Shown: piece by piece, positions 51,358-62,680 of the stretch | Numbering within the stretch: position 1 is the stretch's first letter | Layout: every line of letters starts with the position of its first letter | NCBI GenBank assembly: GCA_008828725.1 | Contig: MEHQ01001731.1 | Span: 616,178-680,177, forward strand | Direction: 5' to 3' | From: Saccharina japonica | Taxonomy: Eukaryota > Sar > Phaeophyceae > Laminariales > Laminariaceae | Length of the DNA: 64,000 nt | Notes under the pieces: model-generated | Database searches by the model: none | What the model saw: the letters and a program-made list of their open reading frames with translations, nothing else | What the model was told of the DNA's origin: nothing | Position numbers and translations under genes: made by a program

Positions 51358-52951
51358 TACCAGGTACATACTGTACCAACCATCCATCCATGTAGTAGTG
51401 GGATATACTGCTTGCTCTGGACGGAAATATAAGGAAGGGTCGTCGTTGGTGTATGAGTAGTATAGATATATTTCATTAGCGGTCGTTATCATACCCAGTT
51501 AGTGAGTTTGTGACCACACGGAGTGGCGCCCTCTGGGATCCACTGGATAGGTGTGGGGTGTGGGCGGTGGGTGGTTACGAGTGAATGTGAGTGTGTGAGT
51601 GTATCATGAGAGCGAGAGAAACAGGACTAGGGTACGACGTATGCAGACTATATAAACGTTGCATACTGCATACTGCAGACTGCTCCAGAATAATATTGCA
51701 CACGCTGGACGAAGGCGAGAGGGAGGGCGGATCGATGAAAATGATGAACTCTGTCGGTCTTTGAAAGAATATATCGTAAAGAATACCAATCAGTGTGTGT
51801 CCGTTTCAGAAATGACGAGATAGATGCAACCGCATCAGCGAAACACAAAAAAGCAGCAAGCAGCAGGCTCCTCTGCTTCTTCTGCTGCTGCAGTAAAAAT
51901 AAGTATGAAAATAAGTATGATCGTGTCGTTTTCATATATTATATCCATCATCCGTCCGTGTATCCAATGGATATGACGATTATATATCGGTATATAAAAG
52001 TCATTACCATTGCGTGTATCATCCCTCATGCCGCATTATTTATGTATATCACCGATCACACGTTACGTGTAGTATGTATATCCATACCATACGATAGCTC
52101 AGCAGCTGTGTGTCTCGTATGCTGCTGCTGCTGCTGCATTTCGATGCACGTAACTACAATTAATAATAAATACTGGTATTAATATATATTATATGTACGA
52201 GCGAGTATAACTATTATTCCTATTTTACGTACGAAACAATAACCGCTGTCACAACACAACCGCATATATACGATACACGGCTTTTGCTATTGGATTGTAG
52301 TACGAGTAGGTGGTGGTGGGGGGGTGGCGAGCTGATACTACAACTCCGCGAGGATTATCCGTCGTCGCGTGGTCATGTGTGAGTCATGGCGTCACACGCA
52401 GCGTCATGCCATAATTATTCAATAGTGTGGCACATACACATGATGATCAACGTGGTAACATAAATAAGCCAACAGCCAACAGCCACACTCGAGACTCGAG
52501 CACACGAACAACCACAACGACAAAGATACCCAACAGCAAGTGCACATCATTTTCGAAAAGGAACACAAAAATGTTAAAACAACCAAAATCGTGCCCTGTG
52601 ACATCCATTCTGTCGTTTTATAGGTGCAGTTTTACTCGTAAATGTCAGATTTTGGTCGGATTTCCATGGGTTCGTTTTGATTTCCTGCATTTTTGTATAT
52701 ATTTTTCAAAGTTTTTGAAAACAAATTGGTCAAATTCCCAACCAACGTACTTGGCCCACACAGAGTCCCAAGGAAAGGTTAGATTCGAATGGCACGGCGT
52801 TCGAATCTTTTTCCTTGCGAATCAACGATTCGCTTCCTCGTTCATCCATTCTATTTTTTTTAAGTTTTATTTGGTTGTTGCTCGAATGCTCGAATCGTAT
52901 ATTCGTGTGTGACACACTTTGACACCAGGGGGCTAGCGCACGGGAGGGAGC
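51358..52951. other. A/T-rich upstream region of the 424-codon gene
   Basis: No exon recognised. CTG/CAG clusters lie at 51870-51890 and 52120-52140. Long A/T-rich frames (51793-52182 and 52427-52912) look like chance. TTCGAATG-type words repeat at 52780-52800. Confidence 0.4.
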
Positions 52952-53353
52952 ATGGTAGCCCAGTCAAACGACAGCCTCGCCACTGCTGCGAGCGCCATGA
53001 TCCGCATGAGCGAAATAAGCTCCACCCTGGAGGGGTTCAAGAGCAGGCGCGAGGACTCGGTGAACAGCCTCTCCTCTTGGACGACGACGGTTGCTACGCC
53101 TCCGATCGTCACAGGTTATGCGTCTAGCTCGAGCGGATCGTCCTCCTCCTCGGAAGTTGCGTCGCCGTATGGCAGCATGCGTGGCAGCACCACCAGCGCC
53201 GGGGCACGGTCCGTGCGCTTTGCTGACGAGTGCGGGGGTGAGCTGGTAAGCGACGTGCAAACGACGGCGAACTGGTGGGAGGAGATGGTGCTCGGGGTAG
53301 ACCGATGCGAGGCCTGCGGTCACAAGCAACGACAACAGACCAAGACACCAACG

Positions 53354-53398
<45 letters not shown>

Positions 53399-54226
53399 AG
53401 CTTGCAGGGGGAGGTCGGTGCTCGCAGCAGCTCGGGCGGCGGCTTTGCCGGAGCCGCCCAGGAACACGAGAGCAGCGCACAGCAGGCGGCCCCGACGTGC
53501 GAGAGGTGCGGGGTGCGACGAAGGGAGGGCTCGCCGAGCGAGCTGTTCCGGTTCATCGAAGAGCTTAGCCGCGGGGTGGAAGCTACTTTGGTCTTTCCTG
53601 GTATCGTCGCGAAGAAAAGACGGTCCGTGATCCTGTACACCGAGGACAACGGTGAGTCCATCTGCTGGATGAGGACGGGAGGCAAGCCGGGGCAGCCCTA
53701 CCGACTCCCATGCAAGACTCTGCTGGAGGTCAAAGACAAGGCGGGTGCAGCAGTTACGGTGGGTGCGGGTGAGCGACGGCAGCCGGTGGTGGCGGCGCCG
53801 GCGAGGGGAGGTGCCCAAGCGCGTTTTGGTGCTGGTTTGCGCAGAGCGACTATTACCAGGCGCGCCTCTGACATCTTTAACTCGAGGGGCGGGGGACGGG
53901 CGGAGGGGAAGGCGCCAGGGATAACTAGTTCAGGGGAGGAGGGTGGGACGGGCTCATCATCGACGTCATACTCATCATCATCTTCTGAAGGGGAGGAGGA
54001 GGAGGAGGAGGAGGAAGGGGGGGCGGAGGGGGGGTGCGAAACGCCCGATGCGAATCGGGGACCTGGGGGAGCTTGTGAGGTTCGGATCAGATTGACGTGG
54101 AGATTGAAGCCGACTTGGTCAGCGCAGAAGGTGACCATCGAGGACGTTAGCTGTTCGAGCGCGGCTGTGTTCACGCGAGGCATGGCGCAGCTCCGCAGCC
54201 ACAACATGGACCTGCAGCAGCGGTAG
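52952..54226 (+). CDS. 424-aa protein with PP1-docking-like motif and PH-like segment
   Basis: ATG at 52952 is the first after an in-frame TAG 18 bases upstream, in a good context (AGCATGG); stop is TAG. Residues 86-100 (RSVRFADECGGELVS) look like the RVxF docking motif plus following G..L found in PP1 regulatory subunits of the PPP1R3 type. Two CxxC pairs (C119/C122 and C183/C186) could bind a metal. A poly-Ala run from GCA repeats spans about 136-148. Residues 205-263 (SVILYTEDNGESICW then KTLLEVKDK) have the strand-and-turn pattern of a PH domain of the phospholipase C type. A Ser-rich and Glu-rich region follows (334-360). No family is certain. The intact 1.27 kb frame with clear domain order supports a real gene, possibly one exon of a larger one. 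A functional link to the phosphatase is inference. Confidence 0.75.
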
Positions 54227-55538
54227 CGTCGCGCTGGGTGCGTGTACCCCTCCCTCGTCGTTTGGGAGGCAGCAACACCCGCGGTTGGATGTTTTGATCA
54301 GGTATACTCGTACGTACCTGGTACATGTTTTTTCATTTTTTTTTCGTACGATGCCCTTTTTTTTCATCTTGTTTTTTGTACACCCGCTCGTTCCCCGAGC
54401 CTCTCTCCCTCTTTCATGAAGATTTGAGTTCAGCGTGCTTGTTGCTATTTTTTGTTGGAGCGTTTTGTTGCTTACTACTTTTGCCTCTTTATGAGGTATT
54501 GGAGTAGCAAGCACCATACGCGTGCGATGTACGAGTATACGCTGTGATCGCTATGGCATGAATGTCAAGTTTCTCATCGTGAATGTAAGATACATTTGGA
54601 CATGTTGTGACTGTCTAAATGCTCCTTACATTTTCGGCCAAGCTGGTATAAAACAAAGTACTCTCTGGTGGTACTCGTATTATCCATGCGGCAGGCAGCA
54701 AGCGGTACGTACGAGTATGATACGCAGGAGAAGAAGAACGTTTGGGGTTCTGGGGGGTTTTGCTTTTTGGATTGAATTGTGGATACCGGTAGCCGGTAGC
54801 AGATCGCAACCCTCGTCGTATTATACGTAGAGCTCAGATCACAATGCCACACGAAACTTTGCGCTTGTGCTGCGTATGCATGTTCACAGAGAGCACCAGC
54901 AGCAGGCTGCAGTGTCCATCCATTCCCAGCAGCAGCAGCAGCAGTGTCGTTCAAAGCAGCAGCAAATCGTCCTCTTGCACTCTTGGCATATCGCGATGAG
55001 GATGGTATGGGGGGGCGTAAGAGCGGCAAGTGCCCGCTAGATTTGTATCTCCCATGCCCCCTCCCCTCACCCCTCTTCCCTCATGCCAGCATGTGATTGT
55101 CCCGGGCACGATTTGATCAGGTACATTCGGACAGAAGGAGGGCGGGGGGGTCGGGTGGCCGGGGGGAGGGTAGATAGGAGACGGGGAGATGCAGAGCAGG
55201 GAGGTGGGGAAAAAAAACACTTGAAAAGTGTTTTCAATTTCCATTCGCCCCCCCTGTCGAACGATAAGATGTTTTGCCGGGTATTTTATTGTTGGGTTTC
55301 CTTGGGTTTTCTGGTGTTTTGGTCGCTGTCGGGACGATAAGATCGAGTAGGGGCCTCGAGGCGCGAAGTACGTACGCGTGGTCGCAACTTGGGCAGCGTT
55401 AACGAACAACCACTCGTAGTGGACACGTCATCGCGTCATAGGCATATGTATAATACGTCGTTTCACGTCTCATATGGATATGATGCTGCCGCTCGCTGTC
55501 GTACTGCTGTCGTACGGGTGCTGCCTGCCAGCCGCCAG
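54227..55538. other. Downstream flank, no gene confidently seen
   Basis: T-rich stretch 54325-54480, CAG runs at 54893-54960, and short A-runs. Overlapping frames of 100-150 codons on - (54574-55029, 54951-55409) are unrecognised. Confidence 0.35.
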
Positions 55539-55615
55539 GCCGCTTCGGAAATGTAAGCACCTGTTTGGTGTTGATATTAACACCAAACAGTCCTTTACAT
55601 TTCTGCACAGAGTGG
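55539..55615. mobile_element. Stowaway-like MITE, diverged
   Basis: CGGAAATGTAAGCACC ... CTTTACATTTCTGCACAGAGTGG, with a perfect central palindrome TGTTTGGTGTTGATATTAAC / ACCAAACA. 55625-55700 then repeats ACTAAATAGTTG(C/T)GCGTTTAG twice. Confidence 0.6.
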
Positions 55616-57057
55616 TTTCTATGGTACTAAATAGTTGCGCGTTTAGTTCTCACAGCAGGTCGTACTAAATAGTTGTGCGTTTAGTTCTCACAGCAGGTTC
55701 AGACTAAATCAGATTCTCTCTCAGATTCTCGCGGAGGCTTTAAACTTTTCGGCAATTGTTGTTGATTGTTGTTTTTGATGATACCGGCAATGATACTCGA
55801 GAGAAGAAGCGATCCGTCCGTGTCGTGCTTAAAAAAAAATGTAACTTAGCCTCGAGCATGCCACCTTTGTTGCTGTTGCTGCTTTACCTTGCTGCGGCTC
55901 GCTCTCCGACACCAGTATATAGAGATAGCTAGAGAGCAGTAGGTAGGCACCTCCAGGTAGGCGATGAGCGTCGAAACCGTTTTTTATTTTGTCTTGTTTA
56001 TCTTTCTGGCGTGGAGTGAATGCCTCTGCTTCTGCCTGCTTGTCCAGCTGTCTAGCTGCCTGCCTGCCTGCCTGCGAAGTTGGGCCGCCGTTCTTGTTTT
56101 TGTTTCTTTTCTTCCGTGCACATTTTGTTGGCGGTTGGTGGAAAAAAGCAGAAAAAAAAATGTTGGAAAACATTTATTCTATTGATGATGTGGATCTGTG
56201 CATGATGAGATGTAGATGATCTGTGTGTCGATCAGATCGTTCCAGTTTATGCCAGATCGCAGGAGTAACAATGATGTGTTAGTTCATTTGACATAATTTT
56301 TTACCCCCCCCCCCCCCCCCCCGGTGTTTCGTCTTGAATTGTTTTCATTTTTAGTTTCAGTTTGGTGTTGTTTTTTGGTGCTGTTGCGTGTTTGTGAGAA
56401 ACGTGTGAGAAAAGTGTCTGGCAAAGGGCAAGTCCCGTCGTCGGTTGGAATTGTGTGTCGGGGTTCGTCGGTAGACCTGTCGGTCGGTCGAATTTTTGGC
56501 CGGGCGGCGCTTCCTCCCCTTCTTTTTCCAGCGCATATCTAGATGATACTGCTGTAAGCATGACAGCTACTAGTTGCTGTTGTTGTAACGGTCATGTTGA
56601 AGTTTGTCCCACTCTTTCGCATGTGTGGTGTGTCACCCAAAGATGTCGGTACGTTTGACGGTTTAGATGGTCTTGGGTTCGGGTCCCGTGGACATCTCTT
56701 TAGGCTTAAAAGGACGCTAGTTTTAGTGTCGGGAGCTGCTAGACGGCTGGCTTTTTCTGTCCCGTCAGGGCGGTCTAGGTTTGTCCCGTCAAGGTATTTT
56801 GACTTAATATACTAGTTTTAGTGTCGCGAGGTCCTTGACGGCTGTCTGTCCCGTCCGTCAGGGGGAAAGAGGACCGTCAACCGGCGTATTTGGTGGCTTG
56901 TGTCTTGTCATCTGTGCGACGCATGAGGGGAGCTTGCTGTGAGCTAGAAATATAGCCGGCTCGTCCACTTGATTGTGTGCAGGTAATTCATAGGTTCTTG
57001 GTAATGCTCTGCTGGTGTACCAAGTTTTATGTTTTTCGGCGAGTAACGGTTTTCAGT
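55616..57057. other. No gene confidently seen
   Basis: A C-run lies at 56304-56322. GTCCCGTCAGGG / TACTAGTTTTAGTGTCG words are repeated between 56690 and 56880. Nothing recognised. Confidence 0.35.
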
Positions 57058-57320
57058 TGGTTTGAGTTGACGGGAGTTGCGGAGGCTGGAGGGGGTGGGA
57101 GTCCAGCCGACGTCCCCCTCCTTTCTGTAACGCCTGAGGAGTAGACAGGAGTTGAGGTGGTCAGGAGGCCCGAGGGGGGGGGTCCAGCTGACGTCTTCCC
57201 CCCCTCTGTAACCCCTGCCCTCTGTACCGCCTGAGGAGTAGGCTCATACGTCATAAGGCTGGAAGGGGGGGGGGGGGGGGTCCAGCTGATGTCCCCTTTT
57301 TCTGTAACGCCTTTTTTTTT
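57058..57320. repeat. Three degenerate repeats of about 90 bp
   Basis: Each has GGTCCAGC(C/T)GA(C/T)GTC, TTCTGTAACGCC and TGAGGAGTAG. Their G-tracts vary in length (up to 17 G at 57267). Confidence 0.65.
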
Positions 57321-58444
57321 TCGTTCGTCGCCGCGCTTTGTATTGCGTTGTGTGCCGACAGCAATATCGGAGAGAGGGGCCGTTTTGCTGTAGATTCTAC
57401 TGCCGCTACTACTACCGTAGAGAAACGCCTAAACCTGCTGTACCTGATGGTAAACGAGTGCTGGGTTTCCATTTTTGCTTTTGTGTTTTTTTAACAATGG
57501 TTTTGTCTGGGAGGGCGTTAGAACAGCTCGAGTGTATTCCCCCCCCCCGCCCTGACCGTTTTTCCTCAGTAGCGGATTGATGGATCAACGGATAGATCGA
57601 TAGATCAACGTATCGATAATGGAGGGTAGAGGATGCGGCTATTTTAGACGTGTAGCAGCAGGCAGTTTCTTTCGCGTTGGAGATTCTGTTAGTAGGTAGT
57701 ACGTAGGTCCCTGCGATATTGCAGCAGCAGTGGTCGCGGTATTTTTACTCATACCCTGGCATTGCATATTCGTGCGTAAAGGGCTGCAGCTTATTATGGG
57801 GGTGCTGGTGAATTTGTGTTTTTCGATCTGCCAAGGATGTCATTTATTTTTACGATTACATCCACGGCTGGCTCCGGTATTGCATTCATTAATACATACA
57901 TCGTTTATGTAAACGAAAATCATTTTTTTTTTTTTTCTTTGATTCTACTGCGTGCGGTACACAACCGTGTACCAGCGGTACACAACCGTGTACCAAAATC
58001 AAGGATTTTCAACTTGTTTGTTGTTGATTCTATTATATCGTACTCTGGCGTTCATTTTGTGGCAAAGCGCCCAAAAGCCGAAAAGTACACATGATGAATG
58101 ATGATTGAGAACCAAGGCGCCTCTTCGTTCCTGTTTTTTTTTTGTGGTTTGCCTTTTTTTGTTCTTCCACTCCAACCGGAATCTTTGGAGCTGATCTTTT
58201 TGTGTACATGCACAAATCGTAGATTATGGCGACGAAATTACGTTAAAACAAATGCGTAACTGTCATGCATCACTACAAAAAAACTGGTTTCATGAAAAGA
58301 GCATGACCACAACTTTCCCATACGTACGAGTATGCGAATTCATGTCAGAACAGAGTTGCATTGTTTATTCACTGGTCCCAGCAGGTAAACATGATGACCA
58401 CGGCTTTCGTTTTTTGCCTAGCAATATGTACCGCGGTGCCTGTT
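57321..58444. other. No gene seen
   Basis: GTACACAACCGTGTACCA is repeated twice at 57956-57995, each copy palindromic. GATAGATCGATAGATCAACG repeats lie near 57590. Otherwise unremarkable. Confidence 0.4.
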
Positions 58445-58870
58445 GTTGAATGTCTCTTGTCGCCAAAAATGTCCTGGTTATTGTCCACGCTCGGGCGAAA
58501 AATGTGCCGGTCAATGTCCCTCCTGTCACAAAATGTGATGCGTAGTGTCCGATGCTGGTGCAAAAATGTGCCGGTATTTTGTCATTTTTAAGTGTCGCCG
58601 AAAATGCTCCGGTTTTTGTCCATATTTGTAGCAAAAAAACGACCGGGTGATGTCCATGCTGTCGCCAAAAATGTACCGAGTACTGTCCATGTTGACACCA
58701 AAAATATACCAGGTACCGGGTATTGCCCATGCTGTCACCAAAAATGTACCGGATATTGTCCACGCTGTCGCCACAAATGTACCGGGTATTGTCCATGCTG
58801 TCGCCAAAAAAATTACCGAGTATTGCGCACGCTGTCGCCAAAAATGTGCCGGTCAATAGTCATGGCGCCG
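58445..58870. repeat. 33 bp minisatellite
   Basis: About 12 imperfect copies of a unit near 33 bp containing GTCGCCAAAAATGTACCGGG and TATTGTCCATGCT. Because 33 is divisible by three, frames stay open on both strands; these are not treated as genes. Confidence 0.85.
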
Positions 58871-59231
58871 CCAAGCAGTGTGCCGACAATCTGCGTCAAA
58901 TAGATCGTCGCTCCTGCATGTTACTCTCTGAACCGCCCTCAATGTGTGTATGTGTGTATTTTTCATGGTTACTGCCCAGGTTACTTTTTTTTTCGACCTT
59001 CTGGCCGAACGCCGTGACGTGGGTGACGTGGTACTGCCCCCTGGAGGGTACATGCCTTTGTGCATTGTACGTATGTGCAATGGGCAACTGCTGTGCCCTA
59101 CGTAGGTTAAGTGTCTTCTATTCTAACCGAAAAGTCCAAACCTGTCCGTAATGACCTGACGGTAAAGAATCAGCCGACAAAAAAAAAAAAAAAAACATAT
59201 CAAGGCTCGACAAACCATAGTAAACAAAGGG

Positions 59232-59335
59232 ATATACCGTTTTCTGTCACCGTATACCGTTTTTTTTGTCACGGTATACCGTTTTTTTGTCACGGTATAC
59301 CTTTTTTCTGTCACGGTATACCGTTTTCTGTCACA
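59232..59335. repeat. 'GTATACCGTTTTTTTGTCACG' tandem repeat
   Basis: Five copies of a 24-27 bp unit whose T-run length varies. It follows an A-run at 59178-59193. Confidence 0.8.
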
Positions 59336-59419
59336 CCACTATTGAGGGCACGTTGGCAAGCTGAACTCTGAACTCGCCACAATAACGTCATCAACAAATA
59401 AATGTATACCCCCCCCTCC

Positions 59420-60010
59420 TCTTATGTATGGAAACAACGCAATAAGCACCCAACTGAACTGTTGGAGGTGTCTCCATCTGGGCTAGAAGCGGTGCTGCTC
59501 CGTCTCGAAAGGGACGCCTAGTCAATGGCCAAACGACGACTATACGTAGTAAGGCAATCATGATTTGAGACGCCTCTCCCCCCTCTTACCTCATTGAAGA
59601 TGTCATCCATATGCAAGTCCGCCTCTCTCACAAGCGGTTCTTAGTAGGATGCAGCTCATGCTTCATGCGACTCGCCCAACACCTCACGGCGCTTCGCGCT
59701 TGGTGCTAGCAATGTCTGTATGGTTGGTGAAAACCCGACATGCTCCGTCCCGGCATTGTAGGGATGCGAGGGTCTATGGTCATACGACTACGGCCGCGCA
59801 CGACATGAGTACACCCCCCCACCCCCTCCCCCCAGTAAGGGGATAAGATTAGCAAAAAGTTTCTTTGTAATACATGGAAACAACGTAATGAGCGCCCAAG
59901 TGTTGGAGGTGTCTCTATCAGGAGTAGGAGCGGTGCTCCGTCTCGAAAGGGATGCGTGGTCAATGGTCAAATGACTAAGGCAATCAACAAATGAGTACGC
60001 CCCCCCCCCC
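59420..60010 (+). mobile_element. LINE end, C-tailed retroposon, LINE end
   Basis: Three + strand retroelement 3' ends in series: LINE 3' UTR 59420-59540 (CGTCTCGAAAGGGACGC), second family 59592-59820 (ends ACATGAGTACACCCCCCC) and LINE 59830-60010 (ends CAAATGAGTACGCCCCCC). Each is 5'-truncated and ends at a C-tract. Confidence 0.8.
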
Positions 60011-60099
60011 TATAAATATATTATATTTATAGTGGGTTGGCGTCGGTTGGCAACGACGCTGTAAAACACGCTACTCGCTCGCGTGAGCTAAGACAACCA

Positions 60100-60590
60100 G
60101 GTGCCGTTTTTTTTGTTATTTTTTTTGGCGGTACCAAAGCTGGCGGTCGAGTAGATCATTTGTGCGGGTGGAGAACCTTTGTTCCGCACAAAGGGAATGG
60201 TCGTTTCACGTAGTGTTAATATGGTAAGGCGTCCGGCGAGGCAGTTACATAGAAACCCATTGCTGTCTCCGGAAAGTGGCCACACCAGAAATTAAATTAA
60301 CTCATTGAAGCTGTCGTCCATATGCAAGTCGCCCTCAGAGGCGGTTCTTTAGCAGGATGCCAGCTCACCCTCCATGCGACTCGCCCACAATACCTCACGG
60401 CGTTCTCGCTGCGTGCAAGCAATGTCTCCTGGTTGCGCGAAAACCCAACGCGCCTCCGTCCCGGCATTGATAGGGATGCGAGGGTCTATGGTCATATGAC
60501 TACTGGCCGTGCATCAACATGGAGTACACCCCCCCCCCCCCCTCCCCCCCCCCCCCCCCCCACCCCCCCCCCCCTCACTCTCGCCCCGTG
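60100..60590 (+). mobile_element. C-tailed retroposon, longest copy
   Basis: From GACAACCAGGTGCCG and GGCGGTACCAAAGCTGGCGG through AATTAACTCATTGAAGCTG and GGCGGTTCTTTAGCAGGATG to GGAGTACACCCCCC and about 60 bases of near-pure C. About 440 bp without the tail. Confidence 0.75.
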
Positions 60591-61272
60591 TGTATTACAA
60601 GGAGAAGCACATGTCAAGCCGAACACGATCACAACTTGTCCTTAGCACAACAATTATCAAGTGTGACCCCCGCCCCCTAAGAGTTAGAACGTCGAGCACT
60701 TATGTATGAACTCCCCCCCCCCGCCCCTCTGGTCCCAAAGTCTACAGGAGTAGTACGTAGTACCACCAGAACGTAAATTGAAAGCAGGTTGTGAAGCCGA
60801 GTACCATCTCAACGCGTCCTCACTGGATAGTATGACCCCTCCCCGCCATCCCCAAGAACAAGCCTGGTCGGTGGAAACTCGTCGGGCTCCGTCCCGGCCT
60901 TGTAGGGGTGCGAGGGACTACGAGTATATGATCATACGACTACTACTACAGCCATGCATGACAATGAGTACACCCCCCAACAATGTGCATGTACCATGAG
61001 AGGCGTAAGCTTTATTTTTACCCATCGCCGGAGGATAAACATAAATAAATAAATAAATAAAAAAGTACCATGAGCTTCAACGTTGGTCACTCATACGCAC
61101 TCCCAAAATAACAAAACCACCGAGGAAACAAACAGAAAGAGCTCTATGGGCAAAGTCTACTTACTTTCCCTTCTGTGCAAAGTCTGCTTCCGGTTTGAGC
61201 TTTATCTCTACTCCATTTTATTTGCTGTCCTTACTCCTTCCTTCTCATTGCGTACTCTTATCGTATGACCCC

Positions 61273-61305
<33 letters not shown>

Positions 61306-61307
61306 CC
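60591..61307. other. Truncated retroposon and simple sequence
   Basis: 60860-60975 is a + strand fragment of the second family (GCCTGGTCGGTGGAAACTCG ... AATGAGTACACCCC). 61042-61062 is (AAAT)n. 61269-61303 is a C-run. No gene. Confidence 0.6.
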
Positions 61308-61505
61308 TGACAAGCGGTTCTTAGTAGGATGCAGCTCACCCTTCATGCGACTCGCCCAACACCTCACGGCGCTTCGCGCTTGGTGCTAGCAATGTCTGCC
61401 TGGTCGGTGAAAACCCGACATGCTCCGTCCCGGCATTGTAGGGATGCGAGGGTCTATGGTCATACGACTACGGCCATGCATGAAAACGAAGTACCCCCCC
61501 CCCTC
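61308..61505 (+). mobile_element. C-tailed retroposon
   Basis: A clean 5'-truncated copy from CAAGCGGTTCTTAGTAGGAT to AAAACGAAGTACCCCCCCC. It is immediately preceded by a C-run of about 35 and followed directly by the LINE fragment. Confidence 0.8.
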
Positions 61506-61529
61506 TCCCCCCCGCCCGCGCGAAAACGC

Positions 61530-61998
61530 TGAAACTGCGATTTCGTGTAGGGGACCTGGACCTGCCAGAGAGAAGAAGGGGGTATACCAGTAGCCGGGAG
61601 GAGGAGGAAGTAGATGCACAGATGTACCCCTGTGTGGCAAAAACAATAGAGAGTAGAATTCACATATAGTGGGAGAATGTGAAATGTACAAGGAGGAACG
61701 GGATGTGTTAGAAGAGGAAATGAGGAAAATAGACGAATGTGACGTGGAGAAGTTTGGTACACTAGATATTAGTGAGAAAGCGATCGCTATCTTAGGAGAT
61801 AGATGGTGGCCACAGGCGGCGAAACAGGAAGAGGGGATAGGATTAGCAAAACGTGTCTTTGTAATACAGTATGTCGAAACAAGGTAATGAGCGCCCAAAA
61901 GTTGGAGTAGGAACGGTGCTCCGTGTCGAAAGGGATGCGTGGTCAATGGTCAAATGACTAAGGCAAGCAACAAATGAGTACCCCCCCCCCCCCCCCCC
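61530..61998 (+). pseudogene. Non-LTR retrotransposon (LINE) ORF C-terminus, frameshifted
   Basis: The longest LINE copy. 61530-61650 encodes LRFRVGDLDLPERRRG and YPCVAKTIESR; after a shift at about 61660 the frame reads GECEMYKEERDVLEEEM and then KFGTLDISEKAIAILGDRWW, stopping near 61887. The cysteine/histidine spacing (C..TIESR-H..GEC) resembles the C-terminal zinc knuckle of LINE reverse-transcriptase proteins. The 3' UTR ends CAAATGAGTAC plus 18 C. The upstream RT and endonuclease are absent, so it is a dead 5'-truncated copy. Confidence 0.65.
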
Positions 61999-62057
61999 GC
62001 CCTCCCGCGCGCCTCCGAAGGTACATGTAGGGCACATTGGCAAGCCGATATTTATCA

Positions 62058-62403
62058 CACCACTGTTATAAGGATTACCCTGAGCTGGGTAATCGATCGA
62101 TCGTTACCCCTTATAGCTCAGCAGGTAATACCCTCACATTTGACGTCGTCGAGGACACGGGTTCGAATCTCACTTCGAACGTTTCTTTTTTCAGAAACGC
62201 TTGCGCGTGCGTCCCCAAATAACACGTCTCCCTGGTTCCCCAGGTATTGGAACGAAGCGGGTAGGTCAACGTACGGCCGTATACGGTACCGACGTCCCAA
62301 ATATCCCGCCGTTCAGAGGGGGGGAGAGTGTTATAAGGATTACCCTGAGCTGGGTAATCGATCGATCTGTTACCCCTATAGCTCGGCAGGTAATACCCTC
62401 ACA
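62058..62403 (+). mobile_element. tRNA-related SINE-like pair
   Basis: TTATAAGGATTACCCTGAGC and TGGGTAATCGATCGATC, then TTACCCC(T)TATAGCTC, occur at 62063 and again at 62331. The first copy has an A-box-like TAGCTCAGCAGG (62114-62125) and a B-box GGTTCGAATCT (62160-62170) at tRNA-like spacing. The second lacks the B-box. GATTACCC-TGAGCT-GGGTAATC is a perfect 8 bp hairpin. Acceptor-stem pairing is not evident, so it is not a functional tRNA gene. Confidence 0.55.
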
Positions 62404-62489
62404 CCACCGTGTCCTCTGCGTAATAAGCATAACGATGCTGCCATCCATACACATGCAAGAAAGTACGCACAACAAGGTGTGCCGAAATC

Positions 62490-62680
62490 CGGCTCTCAAG
62501 CGGTTCTCATTAATAATAATGGTAGAATGCAGCTTACGCTCTGCGCGCGACTCGCCGAACACCTCACGGCGATTCGCGATTGACGCAAAAAAAATCAATG
62601 TCTGTGCCTGGTAGGTGAAAACCGGACGTGCTCCGTCCCGGCATTGTATATAGGGATGCGAGGGCCTCTATTTCATGCAG
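62490..62680 (+). mobile_element. C-tailed retroposon, diverged
   Basis: CAAGCGGTTCTCATTAATAA, ACACCTCACGGCGATTCGCG and ACGTGCTCCGTCCCGGCATT. It has lost the usual ATGAGTAC end. Confidence 0.65.

Noticed and set aside
58365..58859. Frames of 64-163 codons on both strands at the minisatellite
   Set aside because: The 33 bp unit repeats the same 11 residues; there is no unique sequence or start context.
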